Source of the DNA: an uncultured Clostridia bacterium
GTDB taxonomy: Bacteria > Bacillota > Clostridia > Lachnospirales > Lachnospiraceae
Reading direction: 5' to 3'
DNA length: 16,170 nucleotides
Assembly (NCBI GenBank): GCA_946186175.1
Contig: CAMHMG010000038.1
Location: 1 to 16,170, forward strand
The position numbers were made by a program, and so were the translations under genes. The notes below the pieces were generated by a model. It made no database searches and had not been told where the DNA came from. It was given only the letters and a program-made list of their open reading frames with translations. Below, in pieces: positions 6,471 through 14,249 of the stretch; the first letter of the stretch is position 1; every line of letters starts with the position of its first letter.

Positions 6471-7268
6471 CTATTTTGCTTTCGTATATTCAATAATCTT
6501 CTTTGATATTGAAACCGTATCATATATTTTCTTATAATCATCCACGTTGATAGTTTGTATGTAATTCTTTGCATACCTTCTGTTTATTCCCTTAGCAGTT
6601 AATATATCAACAGCTTTATTGTACGCAACCGCAGCTGTAATCTCATCGTCATATCTGCCAACAATATAATTACCTCTTAAATGAATAACACATTCATAAC
6701 ATTTATTAAGTTCATCAGAAATATCAGTAACACCGACATATTCATTAATTATACGAATATTTTCATATCTGTAGTCATCTTCATTATGATTGGAGAATTC
6801 ATAATCTTTACCTTTTTGTGCATAATTCTTAATTCCGTATCTGGATAGTATATTATACTGACTGCCGTAATCGCAGACGAAATAATATCCTCCCCTTACC
6901 TGTATCTTATGCTCCGCATAAAAGAACATATCCTCCCTGTCAAATATCAGTCTTTTCTCAGGAGATATATAATAGAAAAAATACCCCTTCTGAAGATATA
7001 TTGGGGTTTTGAACAAAATTCCGGTGTTTCTGAAATTCATGAGTATGATAAATTTTTCAAAATTAAGCGCAAACCCATCATCATAATCTTCTAATTCATA
7101 TTTCTTTTCCCTGATTATCTCACATGCTTCCCTATATGCCTTCGATGCCTCTTCAGGAGAATCAAAGCTTGACAGGCTGACGTGTTTGTTCCTTATCGTA
7201 ATTGAACTTCTGTAATATACCTCTCCGTTTTTTTTCTTTGCCTTTGTAACTCCCGGATACTTTTTCAT
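6471..7268 (-). CDS. AP2-like / degenerate HNH-like DNA-binding protein, function unknown
   Basis: A 265-residue protein not recognised by name. Residues 4-52 resemble an AP2-type DNA-binding domain (YPGVTKAKKKNGEVYYRSSI, then an amphipathic helix with ASKAYREACE), and residues 177-225 look like a second one (YVGVTD, then ITAAVAYNKAVDIL). Between them, residues 105-176 follow the layout of HNH homing endonucleases: LIFDREDMFF, a GGYYFV strand, and NHNEDDYRYENIRIIN in place of the usual H-x-NGD-x-DNR-x-x-NLR. His161 and Asn170 are kept but three residues closer than usual, so nuclease activity is doubtful. The ATG at 7268 has GGAGG seven bases upstream and a perfect consensus promoter. It is divergent from rnpB and precedes the 3D-domain gene. 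A domesticated regulator is my inference; an active mobile endonuclease is the alternative. Confidence 0.75.
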   Translation of the reverse strand: MKKYPGVTKAKKKNGEVYYRSSITIRNKHVSLSSFDSPEEASKAYREACEIIREKKYELEDYDDGFALNFEKFIILMNFRNTGILFKTPIYLQKGYFFYYISPEKRLIFDREDMFFYAEHKIQVRGGYYFVCDYGSQYNILSRYGIKNYAQKGKDYEFSNHNEDDYRYENIRIINEYVGVTDISDELNKCYECVIHLRGNYIVGRYDDEITAAVAYNKAVDILTAKGINRRYAKNYIQTINVDDYKKIYDTVSISKKIIEYTKAK

Positions 7269-7331
7269 TTACATCCTCCATACTAACTAAGATAACAAAT
7301 TATAAATTTTTAAAATTAAGTCAAACTGGCT

Positions 7332-7345
7332 TTGTGCAGGCACAA
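7332..7345. promoter_or_regulatory. Perfect 14-bp palindrome in the AP2-like gene leader
   Basis: TTGTGC-AG-GCACAA is a perfect dyad of 6-bp arms, about 10-23 bases downstream of the predicted start of transcription of the AP2-like gene. The same TTGTG/CACAA half-sites recur at 7396-7406. An operator is the simplest reading; in RNA the same bases could form a small hairpin. Confidence 0.45.
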
Positions 7346-7361
7346 TGCAGTTATAATTATT

Positions 7362-7390
7362 ATTATATAAAATTAATTTAATACTGTCAA
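7362..7390 (-). promoter_or_regulatory. Consensus sigma-A promoter of the AP2-like gene
   Basis: A perfect TTGACA (7390-7385), 17 bases, and a perfect TATAAT (7367-7362) on the minus strand, so a strong unregulated or repressed promoter is expected. Its -35 box overlaps the -35 box of the plus-strand rnpB promoter. Confidence 0.8.
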
Positions 7391-7413
7391 AATAACACAA
7401 ATTGTGGTACAAT
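7384..7413 (+). promoter_or_regulatory. Promoter of rnpB
   Basis: CTGTCA (7384-7389), 18 bases, and TACAAT (7408-7413) end seven bases before the inferred 5' end of the RNA at 7421. Four of six -35 bases and five of six -10 bases match consensus. It overlaps the divergent AP2-like gene promoter. Confidence 0.6.
7396..7406. promoter_or_regulatory. CACAA-A-TTGTG palindrome inside the rnpB promoter
   Basis: A perfect 11-bp dyad lies between the -35 and -10 boxes of rnpB and just upstream of the AP2-like gene -35 box. It shares half-sites with the palindrome at 7332-7345, 51 bp away. It could be a second operator for a common regulator. Confidence 0.4.
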
Positions 7414-7420
7414 CATTACT

Positions 7421-7763
7421 GACTTGACCAAATGATCGCGGCTGCGAAAAGGAAACGTCGCAGGTGAGGAAAGTCCGGGCTTCATAGGGCAGGGTGCCGG
7501 ATAACGTCCGGTAGAGGCGACTCTCAGGCTAGTGCAACAGAAATATACCGCCAGCATTTGTTGGTAAGGGTGGAAAGGCGAGGTAAGAGCTCACCGCTAT
7601 TCTGGTAACAGGATAGGCTCTGTAAACCCCACTCGAAGCAAGACCGCATAGGAGACCATGTGGCTGCCCGTCACGTCTCCGGGTAGGTCGCTTGAACCTG
7701 TTGGTAACAGCAGGTCTAGATAGATGATCATTCAACGACATAACCCGGCTTATCGATCAAGTC
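7421..7763 (+). ncRNA. rnpB: RNase P RNA (catalytic subunit)
   Basis: The RNA component of RNase P, which cleaves the 5' leader from pre-tRNAs. Conserved blocks are present in order: GAGGAAAGTCCGGGC at 7466-7480, ACAGAAA at 7537-7543, the AGATAGATGATC core near 7719-7730, and ACCCGGCTTAT close to the 3' end (7743-7753). The ends pair as P1: GACTTGA at 7421 with TCAAGTC ending at 7763, and TGATCG with CGATCA inside. Length of about 343 nt suits a bacterial, probably type A, RNA. It is the only plus-strand gene called here. A promoter lies at 7384-7413 and a terminator follows at 7769. The open frame on the opposite strand here is a shadow. Confidence 0.97.
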
Positions 7764-7768
7764 CACAA

Positions 7769-7816
7769 AAAAGCCATCACAGTATGGATAACACATCTAT
7801 ACTGTAATGGCTTTTT
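7769..7816. terminator. Bidirectional intrinsic terminator between rnpB and the kinase gene
   Basis: AAAAGCCATCACAGTAT (7769-7785) pairs with ATACTGTAATGGCTTTT (7799-7815) with one mismatch, around a 13-base loop. On the plus strand it ends in a T run and stops rnpB; on the minus strand the opposite A run becomes a T run and stops the kinase operon, whose last gene ends at 7834. Confidence 0.9.
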
Positions 7817-7833
7817 AACTTTTTATTGTATAT

Positions 7834-9495
7834 TTATACAGGGAAGCAGCTTCCGCCGACAAACTCTCTTAATATACTATTATTAGGTATATTCTCAGAA
7901 CTGATTCCTAAGAAATAATCCAAAAATTTAAGTAATCTCTTTGCCTCCTGATACTCCTTGCTGTCTCTAGGTATTGCAAACAACAACGGTTCAACATGTG
8001 GTTTTATTACCGACAACTCATATATAAGCGCGGAATTAAACATCGCATCAGCCTCTTCCTGATAAGGGAATATATTCTGTTCTTCGCCTCGTCTGACAGA
8101 ATCCCACATTGCAATTGTCTTTTCTGCACTGTGTCCTCTTGTTCTTGCATCTCTTACTATCCTTCTTATCAGTCGTCCGTCAGTTGTTGCTATTCTATTA
8201 TGCTCATCAACATTAAGCTGTGTAAGAGCACTTATGTATATCTTAAACTTACTCTCATCAGGAAGCCCTTCCGACATTTTAGGATTCAATCCATGAATAC
8301 CTTCAATAACAAAGACATCGTTATCCTTAAGCGCCATTACATTTCCTCTGTATTCCCTCTTACCGTCTATGAAATCAAATGTCGGCATAGGAACAGTCTC
8401 ACCATTTAACAGTCTCACCATATCTTCATTGAACTGCTTGATATCCACAGCTTCTAAGCACTCAAAATCATAGTTGCCAAACTCATCTCTTGGTGTATAT
8501 TTTCTCTCAACAAAATAGTTATCTAGCGCTATCGGATGAGGATTAAGCCCCATCGCTTTTAACTGGATGCTTAATCTGTGTGAAAATGAAGTCTTTCCCG
8601 AGGAGCTGGGACCTGCAATAAGAACAAACTTCTTATCTTCTCTCTTAATACGCTCAGCAATCTTGGCAATGTTCTTTTCCTGCAAAGCCTCTTGAACCAA
8701 CATCATATCGGCAATTTCTCCGGAAGCTATTGCATCATTTAATCCACCGACAGTATCCATACCAAGCATTACTCCCCAATCGTCAGACTGCTTTAACACC
8801 TCGAATAATTTATTCTGAGGCTTAAACTCAGGAACGACCTTAGGATTGCTCCTTACGGGAAGCTGAAGAACAAAACCGGACTCATATTTATACAAAGCAA
8901 AATACTTAAGATACCCCGTAGACGGCACCATAAATCCATAGTAATAATCCTCGAATCCATCCAATATGTAAGCATTGGTATTAGAAGCCCTGCGGTATTT
9001 GAAAAGCGAAACCTTGTCCATCCTTCCCTGTCTCTCAAATCTCTTGATCAGATCATATGACGGATAGGTTTTCTTCAAAATAGGAATATCTTCTTTGACC
9101 ATCTCATTCATACGCTCTTCAACTTCTTTGAGCAGTTCATCACTGACTACAACATTCTTATTCTTAAACTCACAGTAAAAGCCCTTGCTCAATGAAAAGA
9201 GTACTCTAATTCTGCCGGAACTTCCTGTCCGCTTAGCTACATCCCTGAAAGCCTTCATCATTAACAATATCATGCTTCTCTTATATGTCGCACTTCCAAT
9301 CTTGCTGGTCGTGGTAACAAAGCTGATCTCAGAGTCTTCATCAACGGTCTTAAAAAGCTCGCACAAATGTCCGTTTCTATACGCAAGCACGATTTCACCA
9401 TCATCCTTAGCCGTTCCATAATTCTTAGCAAGCTCTCTTAATGTTGTTTTCTCTTCAACCTCATATACCTGTGTATCTATTGTAACCTTGATCAT
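7834..9495 (-). CDS. Uridine-kinase-like nucleoside kinase with N-terminal TGS domain
   Basis: A 553-residue protein with an N-terminal TGS domain (about 1-62, MIKVTIDTQVYEVEEKTT), a middle region resembling the threonyl-tRNA synthetase accessory domain (about 63-220), and a C-terminal P-loop kinase of the uridine kinase/phosphoribulokinase family with Walker A GPSSSGKT at 295-302. This fusion is a known clostridial type; the substrate is probably a pyrimidine nucleoside, but this is not proven by sequence. The start chosen is the ATG at 9495, preceded by AGAGGAG and matching the TGS start. An in-frame extension to 9588 runs into the Nif3-like gene and lacks a site. It is the last gene before the shared terminator. 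Confidence 0.88.
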   Translation of the reverse strand: MIKVTIDTQVYEVEEKTTLRELAKNYGTAKDDGEIVLAYRNGHLCELFKTVDEDSEISFVTTTSKIGSATYKRSMILLMMKAFRDVAKRTGSSGRIRVLFSLSKGFYCEFKNKNVVVSDELLKEVEERMNEMVKEDIPILKKTYPSYDLIKRFERQGRMDKVSLFKYRRASNTNAYILDGFEDYYYGFMVPSTGYLKYFALYKYESGFVLQLPVRSNPKVVPEFKPQNKLFEVLKQSDDWGVMLGMDTVGGLNDAIASGEIADMMLVQEALQEKNIAKIAERIKREDKKFVLIAGPSSSGKTSFSHRLSIQLKAMGLNPHPIALDNYFVERKYTPRDEFGNYDFECLEAVDIKQFNEDMVRLLNGETVPMPTFDFIDGKREYRGNVMALKDNDVFVIEGIHGLNPKMSEGLPDESKFKIYISALTQLNVDEHNRIATTDGRLIRRIVRDARTRGHSAEKTIAMWDSVRRGEEQNIFPYQEEADAMFNSALIYELSVIKPHVEPLLFAIPRDSKEYQEAKRLLKFLDYFLGISSENIPNNSILREFVGGSCFPV

Positions 9496-9566
9496 GTAAC
9501 CACTCCTCTCCATAAATAATTTTTGAAAATTGCGAAAATCTATTTTCCCTTTTTTAGTTGTGACCA

Positions 9567-10358
9567 TCAGATAATCTGAAACGGACAACCATCGTCAATC
9601 TCTATAACATCAATATCCGTACAGTGTTCTCTTATATATCCCGCAATAAATGAAACAAAAATGTGTTCAAGTCCATAGTGTGTGGCATCTATAATTGTCA
9701 TGTCCATATCCATAGCATCAATGCCCGGATGATGACCAAAATCACCTGTGAGATATAAATCATACCCCTTTGCTTTGATCTCTTTAATCTCCCCTTTACC
9801 CGAACCGGGCAGCACTGCTATTTTATCAAATTGCTTACATTTCATTTTTTCACTCTGATAAATCATTACAAAAGACAGTCCGAACTTTTCCTTGACATAA
9901 GCCGCAACTTCTTCTGCCGTCATTTTTGTCGGAAGATATCCTCCTCTTCCCATCCCCTCCACTTCATCCGATTCAAATATTAACGGTTCTGTTTCGGAAA
10001 GGTTAAGATATTCCTGTCCCGCTGCCAGCTCACCCATACCGCCAACAGTATCAAAATTAGTATGCATTGCATAATAAGCAATTCCATTCTCCGCTAAAGT
10101 TAATATTTTTTTCGATGATATATGCTCCTCATTAATCTGCCTGACCGGAGAGAATATCATCGGATGATGCGTTATCAGTAAATCAACATCTTCCCTGATA
10201 GCCTTCTCAATAGTTGTCAAAGTTGCATCTAATGCAACAGCAACCTTATGTACCTCTTTTTCCTTTCTGCCGACTAATAATCCTACATTATCCCAGGTAC
10301 TGGCATATTTCTTCGGCGAAAGAGTCTCAAGAAGCTTTGTAATCTCTTCACATTTCAA
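9567..10358 (-). CDS. Nif3-like dinuclear metal-centre protein
   Basis: A 263-residue member of the Nif3/YqfO family (also labelled GTP cyclohydrolase 1 type 2), hexameric proteins with two metal ions and no firmly established role. Family marks are TWDNVGLLVG (residues 21-30), the metal-binding LITHHP (His64, His65) and HTNFD (His99, Asp103) and a C-terminal THYGLEH. The short form lacks the inserted PII-like domain of YqfO. I chose a TTG start at 10358: it gives MKCEEITKLL, the usual family beginning, and lies a few bases after GAGGTGATT; a GTG three codons earlier has no usable site. The ribosome site overlaps the trmK stop. It links trmK to the kinase gene in one operon. Confidence 0.88.
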   Translation of the reverse strand: MKCEEITKLLETLSPKKYASTWDNVGLLVGRKEKEVHKVAVALDATLTTIEKAIREDVDLLITHHPMIFSPVRQINEEHISSKKILTLAENGIAYYAMHTNFDTVGGMGELAAGQEYLNLSETEPLIFESDEVEGMGRGGYLPTKMTAEEVAAYVKEKFGLSFVMIYQSEKMKCKQFDKIAVLPGSGKGEIKEIKAKGYDLYLTGDFGHHPGIDAMDMDMTIIDATHYGLEHIFVSFIAGYIREHCTDIDVIEIDDGCPFQII

Positions 10359-10368
10359 ACCAATCACC

Positions 10369-11085
10369 TCACAAAAGACAACGCTCCCTCGCAGTTTTAT
10401 TAATATTCAAACGCTTCGTTATCTCCATTTTCCGCTGTTTTGAGCTGCCGCCACCATTCTTTTCTAATGAAGTAAGAATAGAGTTCAATACTTTCTCTTC
10501 TTCAATAAGCTGCTCTATTAAAACCTCACTCTTATTATCTATATTGTATTTCCCGTATATCCAGTCTTCATCTCTATCATACGGCGGCATACTGCCGGGA
10601 ACGGCTAGAATCGCTGTATAGAACTTATCATTGTCATAAACCATGATCTCTTTAGCTATATTGTATAAATTATCATATAAAAAGTGCCTTACCACATCTA
10701 TGTCAGACTGTGGCTGTAGAACTAATGTCGGAGGTACAGGTACGGAGAGGATGTCTTTACCTCTTACGAGGATATCTCTCATAAGAAGCCCTCCCATTCC
10801 GGCTATTACTATGACATCAGCCTCCATAGATGATAATTTTTCAAGGCCATCAGAAAGTCTGGTTTCTATATCGTTTTCCAGACCATACGCCCTGATGTTA
10901 TTATCCGCAATAGAAAGGGGACCACTCCTTAAATCCATAGCTATCACTTTATCTGCGAGCTTATCTTTTTTCAATTTGATGGAGACATAGGCATGGTCAC
11001 ATCCTACATCTGCAATGGTTGAGGAATTAGGCGGAACAAGAGATACCACCGCCTGCATCCTCTTTGATAACACGATATCCTTCAT
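10369..11085 (-). CDS. trmK: tRNA (adenine(22)-N1)-methyltransferase TrmK
   Basis: TrmK methylates N1 of A22 in bacterial tRNAs with S-adenosylmethionine. The 238-residue protein starts KDIVLSKRMQAVVSLV and has the Rossmann SAM motif IADVGCDHAY (residues 24-33), then a VIAMDLRSGPL segment and IAGMGG. The C-terminal region is helical, rich in Lys and Glu. Length is normal. The ATG at 11085 uses a GGAG that is part of the last codons of rpoD, with a TAA stop seven bases before it, so translation is likely coupled to rpoD. Confidence 0.93.
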   Translation of the reverse strand: MKDIVLSKRMQAVVSLVPPNSSTIADVGCDHAYVSIKLKKDKLADKVIAMDLRSGPLSIADNNIRAYGLENDIETRLSDGLEKLSSMEADVIVIAGMGGLLMRDILVRGKDILSVPVPPTLVLQPQSDIDVVRHFLYDNLYNIAKEIMVYDNDKFYTAILAVPGSMPPYDRDEDWIYGKYNIDNKSEVLIEQLIEEEKVLNSILTSLEKNGGGSSKQRKMEITKRLNINKTARERCLL

Positions 11086-11092
11086 TAATCAA

Positions 11093-12316
11093 TTACTCCA
11101 GATAATCACGAAGTTTTCTGCTTCTGCTTGGATGTCTTAATTTCCTTAACGCCTTAGCTTCAATCTGACGAATTCTTTCTCTGGTGACATTGAATTCTCT
11201 TCCAACCTCTTCGAGAGTTCTGTTTCTGCCATCATCAAGGCCAAAACGAAGTCTTAACACCTTCTGTTCTCTCTCTGTAAGCGTAGACAATACCTCTACA
11301 AGCTGTTCTCTTAACAGTGTGCTTGCAGCAGCCTCAGCAGGTACGGGAACATTCTCATCCTGGATGAAATCTCCCAAGTGACTGTCCTCCTCTTCACCAA
11401 TCGGTGTTTCAAGAGATACCGGTTCCTGAGAGATCTTTAATATCTCGCGGACACGTTCTACAGGAACTTCCATCTCACTCGCGATCTCCTCAGGACTTGG
11501 CTCTCGTCCAAGCTCCTGAAGTAACTGTCTGGATACTCTTATAAGCTTATTAATAGTTTCAACCATGTGGACAGGTATTCTTATTGTTCTTGCCTGATCA
11601 GCTATAGCTCTCGTTATAGCCTGTCTTATCCACCATGTTGCATATGTTGAGAATTTGTATCCTTTACGATAATCGAATTTTTCTACAGCCTTAATAAGAC
11701 CGAGATTACCCTCCTGAATAAGATCAAGGAATAACATTCCACGTCCAACATATCTTTTTGCAATACTTACAACCAAACGAAGATTCGCTTCCGCAAGCTT
11801 CTTCTTCGCAGCATCTCCTTTTGCAACGATGGCTTCAAGTTCTTTTCTTGTATCATCATCAAGATCATCTCCGGCTTCATCAAGCTGTTCTAATGCTGCA
11901 TCACCGGCTTCCATCTCTTTTGCAAGTTCAATCTCTTCATCTGCATTAAGAAGCGGAACCTTTCCTATCTCTTTGAGATACATTCTTACGGGATCCTCGA
12001 TATTGGTTCCTTCCGGGACCGAGAGATCGATCTTCTCAACCTCAATATCCTCCTCTCCCTCAACCTCTAGCAAAGCCTCATCACTTGGTTCTTCGTCTTC
12101 ATCATTAATTGTTAAGACTTCAACCTTCTTGCTTTCTAAGAAGTCAAAAATGTTTTCCATAACCTCTGTGGTAAGCTCTAAGCCCTTGCTTGAAGCAAAA
12201 CAAGCGATGATCTCATTGTCCTCCAAAACATTCTTGTTCTTCTTGGCAATTTCAAGCAACTCCTGAAGCTTTGCCTTATACTCCTCGTTGTTAATAATGT
12301 TGTTTTGTGCTTCCAT
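11093..12316 (-). CDS. rpoD: RNA polymerase primary sigma factor RpoD (SigA)
   Basis: The 407-residue housekeeping sigma factor. A region 1.1-like segment covers residues 1-70, followed by an acidic linker (72-95), region 1.2 (107-135), a short insert, region 2 with DLIQEGNLGLIKAVEKFDY (198-216) and the -10 recognition helix YATWWIRQAI (225-234), region 3 (about 250-300) and region 4 with the helix-turn-helix RTLEEVGREFNVTRERIRQIE (366-386). Length is standard for a Firmicute SigA. The ATG at 12316 is preceded by AAGGAAGGA. It follows dnaG after 130 bp that hold a truncated MITE-like element. It would recognise the TTGACA/TATAAT promoters seen here. Confidence 0.97.
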   Translation of the reverse strand: MEAQNNIINNEEYKAKLQELLEIAKKNKNVLEDNEIIACFASSKGLELTTEVMENIFDFLESKKVEVLTINDEDEEPSDEALLEVEGEEDIEVEKIDLSVPEGTNIEDPVRMYLKEIGKVPLLNADEEIELAKEMEAGDAALEQLDEAGDDLDDDTRKELEAIVAKGDAAKKKLAEANLRLVVSIAKRYVGRGMLFLDLIQEGNLGLIKAVEKFDYRKGYKFSTYATWWIRQAITRAIADQARTIRIPVHMVETINKLIRVSRQLLQELGREPSPEEIASEMEVPVERVREILKISQEPVSLETPIGEEEDSHLGDFIQDENVPVPAEAAASTLLREQLVEVLSTLTEREQKVLRLRFGLDDGRNRTLEEVGREFNVTRERIRQIEAKALRKLRHPSRSRKLRDYLE

Positions 12317-12379
12317 GTGTCCATCCTTCCTTATCTTATACAGATTGAATTTATCTTATGAAATTTTAATTATTATTTT

Positions 12380-12438
12380 GTATCTATTCAGCTAAGCTTC
12401 ATAGACACGCGACAGGCTGGTGCTTACGCACCTTCCAG
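12380..12438 (-). repeat. Truncated MITE-like element, copy C, in the dnaG-rpoD gap
   Basis: Inverted relative to A and B. From its intact terminal repeat GTATCTATTCAG (12380-12391) it keeps the terminal 8-bp hairpin (one G-U pair) and the perfect GGTGC-GTAA-GCACC hairpin, and then stops at CTGGAA. The first hairpin and the other terminal repeat are missing. It ends eight bases from the dnaG stop and lies in the sense orientation of the transcript, so both hairpins would be present in dnaG-rpoD mRNA if that is transcribed through. Confidence 0.7.
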
Positions 12439-12446
12439 GCAAGATG

Positions 12447-14222
12447 CTATCTTAACAGTAACGATATTTTTTCTATTGCTTTCTTCTCATCCATCAATTG
12501 TTTGAGTCTGCTAAGATCAGCTCCCGCATTGTCTATTTTTTTCTGTATACTTTTTCTCTTTATTTTTTTGACAAGATCAGTTATTGCTCCCGATTTCTCA
12601 GAGGCAGAAATCTCCACCCCAAAATCCTGTTGTATAATAGACGATACTTTTTCGTGTTCTTCCTTGCTTTGAAAATGATTCATTATAACTGCCGGCTGAA
12701 CTACAGAGTTTGCAGCATACTGGTCATAAACCATCTGAACAACACTCCTATACACAGGATCCGCAAAATCATCCGGAGTCAGTTTCTCCCTTATTAACGG
12801 AATCAATTCATTATCATTGATCAGCCATGTAATCAGAACCCTTTCGGTTTTGAGCTGTTGCTTTTCTTTCTCCTCATCTGGTGATCCACGTCTTTCCTGC
12901 TGTCTGAATACTGCAGTGTCTATATTATCTGATCTGTTTGTTCCATAAACTGTAACAGCTTCCTTAAGTGCCTTTGAATCTATATTGTACTTTTCGGAAA
13001 CACTATTAATATAATTATCCCTCTCAAGCGGTTCTATTATTCTTGAAAGACATTTTGCAGCTTCTTTCTGAAACTCAGTCTTCTCCTGCGGATCATTTTG
13101 ATTATAATTATGCTCTAAAATCTCAATTTCAAACATAATTCCGCTTACAGCTTCATCTATTCGCCTTTCAAATGCTTCACTTCCCTCTTTTTGGATAAGT
13201 TCATCAGGATCTTTGTATGGCTTTAACGATATTACCCTTGCAGGCATTTCAAATTCCCTCATTATCTGCAAAGCTCTAAGAGCAGCCTTAGTACCTGCCT
13301 CATCACTGTCATATGCCAGATAAACACTGTCAGTATATCTTTTGATCAGATTAACCTGTCCAACTGTCAAGGCAGTACCCAGTGAAGCAACTGCATTGTC
13401 AAAACCTGCCTGATGCATCGATATGACATCCATATAGCCTTCACAGAATATAATTCCCCGTCTTTTGCTCTTCTTTGCCAGATTAAGTCCATATAAATTA
13501 CGACTCTTATCAAACACTGGTGTATCCTGAGAATTAATATATTTCGGAAGTCCGTCTCCCAAAACTCTGCCTCCAAAGCCGATCACCCTGTTGTTTGGAT
13601 CGATTATAGGATACATTACTCTGTTCCAAAACCTGTCAGACGGACCATACTTTTCATCTATCTTGATAAGACCTGCTTTTAACATCTCCTCATCTGAAAA
13701 TCCTTTAGACCTTAAATATTTGTACAGATCATCACTATACTTATCTGAATATCCAAGTCCGAATTTCGTTATGGTCTCATCATCAATCCCTCTGTCCTTG
13801 ATATAAGACAGTGCGGCACTGCCATGTTCTGTTTTCAACAGATAATGAAAGTATCCGGCTGTCACCTTATTCATATCTTTGATTCGAGATCTCTCATCTG
13901 CCTTCTTGCGTTCTTCCTTCGACATAGTCCTCTCAGGAAGTGAGACACCTGCTCTCTCCGCCAAGGCCTCAACTGCCTCCGGGAAAGAATAATTTTCATG
14001 CTCCATCAAAAAAGTGAATACATTACCTCCAACACCACAACCAAAACAATGGTACATCTGCCTCTCCCGGCTTACGTGAAAGGATGGTGTTTTTTCATGA
14101 TGAAAAGGACAGCATGCTGTATATGAATTCCCCTTATGCTTCAGGTTAACATAACTCCCTATCACATCCACTATATCATTTCTCGAACGTACCTCTTCAA
14201 TCAACTCATCAGAATAAAACAT
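12447..14222 (-). CDS. dnaG: DNA primase DnaG
   Basis: DnaG synthesises RNA primers at the replication fork. The 591-residue protein has an N-terminal CHC2 zinc finger (Cys38, His41, Cys59, Cys62), a catalytic core with the Toprim motif CEGYMD (Glu260) and DSD (Asp304, Asp306), and a C-terminal helical region of about 160 residues for DnaB contact. Length is normal. I chose the ATG at 14222 (MFYSDELIEEVRSRNDIVDVI), five bases after AGGTGA; a GTG three codons upstream overlaps that site and is less likely. dnaG starts 27 bases after the dgt stop. The TAG stop lies next to a truncated MITE copy. Confidence 0.97.
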   Translation of the reverse strand: MFYSDELIEEVRSRNDIVDVIGSYVNLKHKGNSYTACCPFHHEKTPSFHVSRERQMYHCFGCGVGGNVFTFLMEHENYSFPEAVEALAERAGVSLPERTMSKEERKKADERSRIKDMNKVTAGYFHYLLKTEHGSAALSYIKDRGIDDETITKFGLGYSDKYSDDLYKYLRSKGFSDEEMLKAGLIKIDEKYGPSDRFWNRVMYPIIDPNNRVIGFGGRVLGDGLPKYINSQDTPVFDKSRNLYGLNLAKKSKRRGIIFCEGYMDVISMHQAGFDNAVASLGTALTVGQVNLIKRYTDSVYLAYDSDEAGTKAALRALQIMREFEMPARVISLKPYKDPDELIQKEGSEAFERRIDEAVSGIMFEIEILEHNYNQNDPQEKTEFQKEAAKCLSRIIEPLERDNYINSVSEKYNIDSKALKEAVTVYGTNRSDNIDTAVFRQQERRGSPDEEKEKQQLKTERVLITWLINDNELIPLIREKLTPDDFADPVYRSVVQMVYDQYAANSVVQPAVIMNHFQSKEEHEKVSSIIQQDFGVEISASEKSGAITDLVKKIKRKSIQKKIDNAGADLSRLKQLMDEKKAIEKISLLLR

Positions 14223-14249
14223 TACAGTCACCTACCTGCAGATACTCTA

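Noticed and set aside
7529..7741. A 70-codon minus-strand frame over rnpB
   Set aside because: It lies wholly inside the RNase P RNA structure and has no independent support.
9496..9588. Longer TGS-kinase start 31 codons upstream
   Set aside because: It overlaps the Nif3-like gene, lacks a ribosome site, and the TGS domain begins exactly at the later ATG.
11829..12266. A 145-codon plus-strand frame opposite rpoD
   Set aside because: It is serine-rich shadow coding, the complement of acidic rpoD codons, with no ribosome site or recognisable domain.
14223..14231. GTG start for dnaG
   Set aside because: The GTG overlaps the AGGTGA ribosome site; the ATG at 14222 is correctly spaced from it and matches the family.
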